A stretch of DNA of 64,000 nucleotides from Liquidambar formosana (Eukaryota > Streptophyta > Magnoliopsida > Saxifragales > Altingiaceae): assembly GCA_039720395.1 (NCBI GenBank), contig CM077820.1:54504196-54568195 (forward strand). Reading direction: 5' to 3'. The translations under genes and the position numbers were made by a program. The notes beneath the pieces are model-generated. The model searched no databases and was not told where the DNA came from. It worked only from the letters and a program-made list of their open reading frames with translations. Shown here one piece after another: positions 57,684 through 64,000 of this stretch. Position 1 is the stretch's first letter; every line of letters starts with the position of its first letter.

Positions 57684-58692
57684 AGGGTAAATTACATTAA
57701 GATCCCTTCTAAAATCTAACAATTACAAATAGACCCCCTCACGTTTCTGAAATTACATTAAGACCCTCTCCTTTGCAAAATAAACTATAAAAAAATTTCT
57801 CCCTCTAACCTCCGTCCATTAATCCATTAAATCACTTTCAATTTTTTTCAAAATACCCTAATTACCCTTATTGGATGACAACTTCTATGTTAAATGCATA
57901 TAACTCATCAGTCTAACACATTCATCAAGTATATTTAATTAATTTATTTATTTATTGATAATCAACTAAAAGATCATTAGAAAAATGCCAAAAAGCTTAA
58001 ATTTTTGTCCAACTGATGTGGTAGCCGTCAGATTTGCTCATTAGAAACAATTATCTATTTAATTGATGTGTAAAAAAAAAAAAAAAAAAATTGATTTGCC
58101 AAGTTGCCACCTCATTTACCACCTTTATACGTGCATTTCCATTGTAATAATTTTTTTTATTTATTTATGCATATGAGTAATGCTACATAGCCCTTTTTTT
58201 TTTTAAACTCAAATCTACTTACTCAAATGAGGTGGCAACTTGGCAAATCAATTTTTTTACTTTTTATTTTGCAAATCAATTAAAAATTTAATTAAATAAA
58301 TAATTGTTTCTGAGGAGCAAATTTGACAGCTGCCACATCAGTTGGACAGAAAATTTAAATTTTTTTAGCATTTTTCTTATATATATATATATATATATAT
58401 ATATTATCTTTTAGTTGTTTATCAATAATAATTAAAAAATTCAAAAGTATTGGATGACCTATTGGACTGGTGAGTTATATGCATTTAACATGGAAGTTAC
58501 CATCCACTAAGGGTAGTTAGGGTATTTTGAAAAAATTTGAACATGATTTAACGGATTAATGGACGGAAGTTAAAATGAGGGATCTCTTTGTAGTTTATTT
58601 TATAAAGTAAGGGGTGTCAGTGTAATTTTAAAAACGTGAGGGGTGTATCTGTAATAGTCAGATTCTAGAAGGGGTCTCATTGTAATTTACCC
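57684..58692. mobile_element. 1-kb foldback element with ~480-bp inverted arms
   Basis: The left end GGGTAAATTACATTAAG and the right end complement (ATTGTAATTTACCC) continue as inverted repeats nearly to the centre. For example 'gccaagttgccacctcattt' (about 58098) pairs with 'aaatgaggtggcaacttggc' (about 58221), and 'ttgtccaactgatgtgg' pairs with 'ccacatcagttggacag'. Flanks (ttcttttta, ttttttcta) could be a degenerate 9-bp duplication, as for MULE-type elements. Non-coding. Confidence 0.8.
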
Positions 58693-58767
58693 TTTTTTCT
58701 ACAAAAAGGTGGCTATCAAGTTTTTACGTCAAAATGTCTGTTTCAAATTAGAGATTAAATCAATCCA

Positions 58768-59192
58768 CCGTTTGGTTGCACTTATTTTAAGATTTTTTTT
58801 GTTTTTGAAAGCAAAAGGTTGTAAAATCAAAAAGCATTGTTTGGTTAGAAGAAATAAATAAGACTTCTAAAAAATAAAAAGCAAAATATTTGATTTTAAG
58901 TAAAAGCAATGAAGATTTGCTTATAAAAGTCATTTTTATCTTTTGGACGAGCTTGACCTTAACTCGAAAAAGTTGTGATCTAAAGAGGTTGTACCTATCT
59001 TAGGCTTCCGTTTGGATAACGATAATTCGGTAAAGTTTCCCATTACATTCAAAATAACACTGGCAAAATCAATTTTACCAAACGCGCTTTTACTTTTATT
59101 GCTTTTACTTAAAAGCAAAATGCAAGAAAGTAAAAAAATGACTTTTACTACATAAAAATAGATCTTTTAATAAGTGTAACCAAACGGTGCCT
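58768..59192. mobile_element. MITE-like element with CACCGTTTGGTT ends
   Basis: The left end 'caccgtttggttgcacttat' and the right end 'ataagtgtaaccaaacggtg' are inverted repeats of about 20 bp with one mismatch, followed inward by 'gaaagcaaaagg' and 'cttaaaagcaaaatgc' arms. About 425 bp, no ORF of note. Confidence 0.65.
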
Positions 59193-59377
59193 TTATCTTT
59201 TTCACATTTGACAGAAAGTCCTAAGAAGAAGAGATAGATATCATACCTCCGCAGCAAACCAAAAAGAAACAAAAACCAAAAAATCAAACAAAAGAGAAAT
59301 TGGAAAGAAGACGAAGATATCTTTGATTTATACACAGTAATGGTTAAAAAGACCAAACCATTGCCAAAAAAATTTGT

Positions 59378-59460
59378 GTTATGTAAGAAAGCACCTTTCA
59401 AGAGTCCTGAAGCTTTCTTTGCAGCAATGTATTGTGTCCAATGTATTGTGTCCTGCATTT
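59378..59460 (-). other. Exon-like segment of unknown origin
   Basis: On the minus strand an acceptor-like ATGCAG is followed by an open frame DTIHWTQYIAAKKASGLLKG. The duplicated segment at 59.88-60.13 kb contains another exon-like piece (below). I do not recognise the protein. Confidence 0.25.
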
Positions 59461-59769
59461 ATTGAAAAAAAACCACAAGATCAAGCTTAATCACAAGTTA
59501 ACGCCAAAGAAATATCAAACAATAACACAGAAAGAAGGATAAATTCCAACTATTGAAGCTACAACGAAACAAAAACAAGATACTTGCAAATAAAAGAAGA
59601 TATAAAAAGCAAACAAAGATGACATTCAATATTATATACCATGTAGTTTGCGTGAACTCCCTGAAAAATTGAAGCCTAAGAACAATGAACGAACACAATG
59701 AAACGTAACATAACATACGTACTTATAATTTTTTGTGGTGATGAAATGGCAATATCAACTATTGCATGT

Positions 59770-60175
59770 TGAATTTGTAGATATAACTTCAATTAAAATA
59801 GTAGTCTTATTAAAACAATTCCGAATCTATCAGAAAATATCAATTGGGGCAGGTCTAAGAACCATCACCTATTGTAAGTCCAAAAATTGGATCCCTTGCT
59901 TTCCATCAGAGCCATGAACAAGAAGAGCTTTCACCTGGAAATAATTATTAATCAAACATTGCTCCTTTTAGACATATTGAATTTTTAAATATAACTTCAA
60001 TTAAAATAGTAGTCTTATTAAAATAATTCCAAATCTATGAGAAAATATCAGTTGGGGTAGGTCTAAGAACCATCACCTATTGTAAGTTCAAAAATTGGAT
60101 CCCTTGTTTTCCATCAGAGCCATGAACAAGAAGAGCCTTCACCTGGGAATAATTATTAATCAAACAATGCTCTTT
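59770..60175. repeat. 208-bp tandem duplication
   Basis: 'atataacttcaattaaaata' at 59781 recurs at 59989. About 190 bp match closely ('ctaagaaccatcacctattg', 'ccatcagagccatgaacaag'). On the minus strand each copy has a TTCCAG or TCCCAG acceptor-like site followed by VKALLVHGSDGKQGIQFLDL or a close variant, then a stop. This could be a duplicated last exon of an unrecognised gene. Confidence 0.85.
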
Positions 60176-60839
60176 TCAGATGATAAAGTACATTGGAATT
60201 GGGCTAGAATAGTTATAGTAATTACCTATAAACCTTCATTTAGCAAAAGTTGGCATACAGTAGAAGTGAGAAGATCAAAGAAAAACAAAGGGAAAACAGT
60301 ATGGTTAGAAGGGCAGCAAAAGTAGCTTTTGGATGGCCGGATTATGTACAAGCTATGAGGGAGCACTACAAAAAGTTAGGTGAAGCTAGTTGTATACACC
60401 CCATTATGCACAAGCTATGAGGGAGCACTACAAAGGATTAGTTGTTATCCACCAAAATTTCAGCACGAAGTCTTTTTTATTTCTTATTCTAAATCTGCTC
60501 CCTCTCCGCCGCCTCCCAGTGACAGGCATGTTCATTACCTTGCATATATAATATATTAATTGATTAGGTTTATTTAATAAATTGACCAACTGTAGATATT
60601 ATTGAGCAAACAATCATCCAAGACTAGCTTAAGTTTTTGGGGTTTTAGTACACTCTTAAAATGGGATCTTTTATACATATTTACACACGTACTACAAAAA
60701 AAAAAAAAACAAAAGAAAAAAAAATTGTAACTTCTAAGTACAAAAAAATATAATTCATACTTCTTGTTTCATGGTTTAATAAAATCCACTTTTACAATAA
60801 GAAAAATACAACAAACAAAATCTAAAGTTATATTACGGA

Positions 60840-61030
60840 AAAAGAAATAAACCAACTACAACAAAGTATAATTTAAACATTTTTTTTTCTTTTTTTGCAT
60901 TTTGAGCTACAAAATGATCAATTAAGCTAACACAATCAAGTTTTTCTATCATATCATATTCAATGGATAACATAGCTAATCCAAACAAACAATATTGTGA
61001 CATCGTTGACCGAAAATAAGATTTGATCAA
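60840..61030 (-). mobile_element. hAT-superfamily transposase C-terminal relic
   Basis: The translation KSYFRSTMSQYCLFGLAMLS, then IEYDMIEKLDCVSLIDHFVA, QNAKKEKK matches the end of plant TTF/ZMYM-type hAT proteins (LRSTM.Q.RL.GLA.LSIE.E..EKLD…LI..FA..KAR). Only this tail remains. Confidence 0.7.
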
Positions 61031-61135
61031 CTTTAATTTTGAAAAGCTTCTTTTTTTAGAGGCTTTTATAAGTCTGTAACTAGTATAGTTAACAATATTC
61101 TATAAGTAATCCAAGCATTTGGTTTTTTTTTTTTA

Positions 61136-61557
61136 GGGCGGTTATTGCAATCCCTAAACTTTATTTGTAAACCTCACTTCTTTTCATTTTTCAAGATTTT
61201 ATGAAAAATATAAAAGGTTTTTATGAAAACTAGTCATGATATCCATTAGAAAACATCATTTTAAACAACTTTGTAGAAGAAAGTTTTTTCAAAATCTATT
61301 GTTTAAGAGGACTTTTTGGCCATTTACAATCTACATTATATTTTTACAAAAACAAAAATCATAAATGACAAAAAAGTCTACTTAATTAAACTATAGATTT
61401 TGAAAAAGATTTCTTGCACAAAGTTGTTCAAAATAATATTTTATGGTAGACACCATGTCTAGTTTTCATGAAAACTTTTTATATTTTTCATAAAATTTTG
61501 AAAAATTATAAATAAATGAGGTATGCAAATAAAGTTGAAGGATTGCAATAGCAGCTT
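61136..61557. repeat. ~420-bp foldback (near-perfect inverted repeat)
   Basis: 'ttattgcaatccctaaactt' (left) pairs with 'aagttgaaggattgcaatag' (right). Pairing continues through 'gaaaaatataaaaggttttt', 'gaaaactagtcatgatatcc' and 'caactttgtagaagaaag' to a centre near 61345. Arms are about 200 bp. Non-coding; flanked by T-runs. Confidence 0.8.
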
Positions 61558-62004
61558 TTTTTTTTTTTTTTTTTGGGATTTTCTTTATGGGTTGTCCTTC
61601 AGGCTTTAGTTGAGTAGATCTTCAGGCTATCGATTTTCGTTGGGGTCCTTATGCTTGGTTTGGGCCGTCATTGATCCAAGTATTAAAATATATATGTTGG
61701 GAGGGATCCATTTACATCCGGTGTAAGACTTTTACTCTTACACCTCTCAATATCTTTTTGTGAGAATAATATTTCACCAATCCAACCGTTAGAGTAAGTA
61801 AGCTATTCATGCAAATTATGCATGTCAAATTTCAAGTAAATTGGATATTGGGAGCTATGTCATTCATAAAGTGCCTAAAATTATATTTTTATTTATAAAA
61901 AAAATGTAAGTTTTCAGATCAACTGCTTCCTAATATCCGATTTATTTAAAATTTGGCATGCATGACGTGCAAGTGTGGTTTTATCCAAGTATTAAAAATG
62001 TATG

Positions 62005-62112
62005 TTTGAGTAGATCACCTCAAATATATCATCATCTTTTGCAAGTGTGGTTTTATCCACTCCACCAACGCCGTATATCCCAATGATCTTGATCTGATCA
62101 TTTTTTAATTAA
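62005..62112 (-). pseudogene. NB-ARC P-loop relic of a CC-NBS-LRR gene (locus C)
   Basis: Minus-strand translation NDQIKIIGIYGVGGVDKTTL, then AKDDDIFEVI. The P-loop again has Asp where NLRs have Gly (GGVGKT). Compared with locus A about seven codons (EVVQQAK) are missing before DD.IFE. It lies about 1.1 kb downstream of paralog C on the same strand. Confidence 0.8.
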
Positions 62113-62427
62113 TGTCCAATATTCAATTGAAAGAAAATAAAAAATTGCAGCTAATGCTCAACACTAAACAGAAGGATGGTTCTTGATTAGTTGAAGAATT
62201 CCTTGAGTGGGGTGTCTATCCCTAGATTTGTTTAGTCTGCTCTTTTCTGTTTGTGGGTTTTTCCCACCCATTCAACCAAAAAAACAAAAAAAACAAAAAC
62301 AAAAGGAAACTCAATTTTGATTTTTTTAGCCCTTATAGAAAGGAAACTCGTTTTGGGTTCGCTTGGTAAGGCTACCTCAAGACGACCCTGTGATCATCAC
62401 TGTTTAAATCACGAAGGACAAAGATTT

Positions 62428-62715
62428 TCATTCAGTTGTAACACAGGTCGCATGGTGTCACAGATTAATAAAAATTAAATAAAATACAAATTAATAAAAA
62501 CTAAATAAAATAAAATTGTTAAAATACTTTTAGTCTCAGAATCCCATCTTTCCTTCAGTTATAACACAGGTCGCATGGTGTCACAGATTAATAAAAATTA
62601 AATAAAATACAAATTAATAAAAACTAAATAAAATAAAATTGTTAAAATTCTTTTAGTCTCACAATCCCATCTTACTTGGCATTGTAACACGGCAACACCA
62701 TGTCACAGTTGCATT
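62428..62715. repeat. MITE-family copy 4 with 123-bp tandem duplication
   Basis: 'ttcagttgtaacacaggtcg' at 62431 recurs as 'ttcagttataacacaggtcg' at 62554, and the 123-bp unit is nearly identical. The right end 'accatgtcacagttgcattt' is inverted to the start, as in the other MITE copies. A T-run lies at 62773-62798. Confidence 0.75.
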
Positions 62716-62879
62716 TAAGTTCTCTCGTCACGGAGAATTGGTAAAACCTTGGCCTAGGAAGTCATGACGACCTTTTTTTTTTTTTTTTTTTTTTTTTTCC
62801 CGACAACTTCTTTGTCGTTGACATTAATTAATTCTGCCTCAAGGTCATTTTTGACATATAATTTTTTCCAACCAATAAT

Positions 62880-63110
62880 TAGTAAGAAAAACTATTCATA
62901 AAAAACCTAACAATATTTAAGCCTAGAATAAATTCAGAATCGATGGAAGTCAATTCTAACTTCCCTAAAAATGGAAAATTAAGACCAAAACAAAAGTTTT
63001 CCAAAACAGCAGATCGATCGACTACAATTTTGATAGCCTAAACAAAGGAATTGGATTGAAATATGAAAATTTCATGGCAAAGTAGGAATCTCAGCTCGAT
63101 CGATTGAATA
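62880..63110 (-). other. Locus C downstream segment homologous to 47130-47400
   Basis: The matching phrases are listed with the locus A segment. Here the segment is directly adjacent to the end of paralog C, with no LTR between, giving the uninterrupted arrangement. Confidence 0.6.
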
Positions 63111-63179
63111 TCTCCGCAGTCTCAGTCAACCATTCGATCGAGTTTGGCGAGATTCTGAGTTCAGAATCCTTGGCTCCTA

Positions 63180-64000
63180 CTAGTCCCTTTTTGACTTCAG
63201 TGGCTCCAAGTGCTCAAAATATATCTCCACCACTTGCTCTACAATGCTCATGGACTCTTCAGTGATCCCGTCGGCACTTGTTAGCCACTTCGCAACATTT
63301 GGTAGCCACTCCGTAACATTTGGTAGGGTAACTTCACGGTTCTCTTGAGCAGCATCAACTGCCTTCACCACTACCTCTGTTATTTTTCTCAAATTCCCAA
63401 TTTGTGCCCTCACTTTTCTAATCTTTTTTTTGTAACGAAGCTTACGAGACAGACGTTGGATTGGAGCAACCACATATTCTTGGATTGGAGCGAGCACATA
63501 TTCTCGGATTAGTGCGGGCACGTATTCTCGGATTGGAGCCATCTCAATCCTATACTTCCGGATTGGAGCGAGCACATAGTTTTTTATAGTCTCAGCCACG
63601 CAGTCTCCTATTGGAGTGACTACGTATTTTTCCAAAACGGCATTGTGCTCTGCGCTTTTCTCCTCCACATACTCTTGGATTGGATCGACCAAGTACTCTC
63701 TGATATTCTCCACCGGATTCACTGCTAGTTTCCACACCAGATTCAATCCGACTTTTGCCCCTGCGTAAAGGACCACTCCGGCGACAAGCAGCTCGCCAAG
63801 TTTAAGGGCCTCCTGCATTGCCATCTCTGCGGGCGGGAAGTACAGGTCGTCGATCGAGGGTCGACCCATTATAGTGAACAGCATATCGAATATTGCATAG
63901 ACGACCTCTATGATCATGTCCTCCAGCACGCCTATGGTGTGGTACACAAAGTGAAGGACCTCTAGAAGAATTTTATTCTCAAAAAAAATAAATATAATGG
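63180..64000 (-). CDS. Multi-membrane/CC protein, paralog C (partial, runs off right edge)
   Basis: Open from the window edge; the frame before the first Met (63947) matches paralog B (IIFIFFENKILLEV versus IIFILFGNKILFEV), so the true start lies outside. It has VLYAGAKVGLNLVWKLAVNP, VENIREYLVDPIQEYVEEKS, VVTPIGDCVAETIKNYVLAP, then a shorter APIREYV ladder (MAPIREYVPALIREYVLAPI). The NLR-like coiled coil follows (YKKKIRKVRAQIGNLRKITE, VVVKAVDAAQENREV), with a duplicated short LPNVTEWLPNVAKWL segment and ITEESMSIVEQVVE. It ends EPLKSKRD. Closest to paralog B. About 270 residues are visible. Membrane topology is inferred from hydrophobicity and the function is unknown. Confidence 0.7.
   Translation of the reverse strand, partial: IIFIFFENKILLEVLHFVYHTIGVLEDMIIEVVYAIFDMLFTIMGRPSIDDLYFPPAEMAMQEALKLGELLVAGVVLYAGAKVGLNLVWKLAVNPVENIREYLVDPIQEYVEEKSAEHNAVLEKYVVTPIGDCVAETIKNYVLAPIRKYRIEMAPIREYVPALIREYVLAPIQEYVVAPIQRLSRKLRYKKKIRKVRAQIGNLRKITEVVVKAVDAAQENREVTLPNVTEWLPNVAKWLTSADGITEESMSIVEQVVEIYFEHLEPLKSKRD

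Overview
This window is nuclear DNA from a flowering plant, most likely a woody eudicot. The evidence is AT-rich sequence, plant-only gene families (a CKI1-type histidine kinase, TSL-kinase interacting protein 1, plastid E3, an F-box/FBD-type protein, plant calreticulin, NLR-type coiled coils), genes split by GT-AG introns into as many as 14 exons, and dense plant repeats (tRNA-derived SINEs, Stowaway- and Tourist-like MITEs, PIF/Harbinger, hAT, LINE, Helitron and solo-LTR remnants). I cannot name the species.

Layout. 0.5-1.1 kb (-): the 5' part of a plastid dihydrolipoamide dehydrogenase gene running off the left edge. 4.3-5.8 kb (+): an intact 4-exon universal stress protein. 7.9-12.9 kb (+): a CKI1-like hybrid histidine kinase. 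12.9-14.3 kb: a repeat-filled gap with PPR and LINE fragments. 14.35-27.9 kb (-): TSL-kinase interacting protein 1, at least 13 exons, all phases compatible, with a PIF/Harbinger relic and SINEs in its introns. 28-32.8 kb: intergenic MITEs. 32.8-37.0 kb (+): a decayed F-box gene. 37.4-37.7 kb: a LINE relic. 38.7-43.07 kb (-): a 14-exon calreticulin ending in HDEL, with a UPR-type promoter element. 43-64 kb: a repeat-rich accessory region built around three paralogous minus-strand genes (49.1-50.1, 55.7-56.7 and 63.2 kb to the right edge).

The accessory region is the most interesting part. The three paralogs encode an unfamiliar N-terminal module: hydrophobic segments, then a ladder of 'APIxxYV'-type repeats. 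This is joined to a segment resembling the coiled coil that starts plant CC-NBS-LRR receptors. Downstream of two copies, on the same strand, lie short NB-ARC P-loop relics sharing an unusual Gly-to-Asp change (GGVDKT). The intervening sequence of the two loci is homologous. I infer a former or atypical membrane-module/CC/NB receptor family, now cut up by transposons. In one copy a Stowaway MITE supplies the last codons and the stop.

Several recognisable genes carry single-base frame breaks (E3 twice, CKI1-like once, calreticulin once, F-box twice), while the stress protein and TKI1 are clean. Some breaks may be consensus errors in the assembly; the F-box gene looks like a true pseudogene. All identifications come from reading translated sequence and remembered family motifs; no database search was run.
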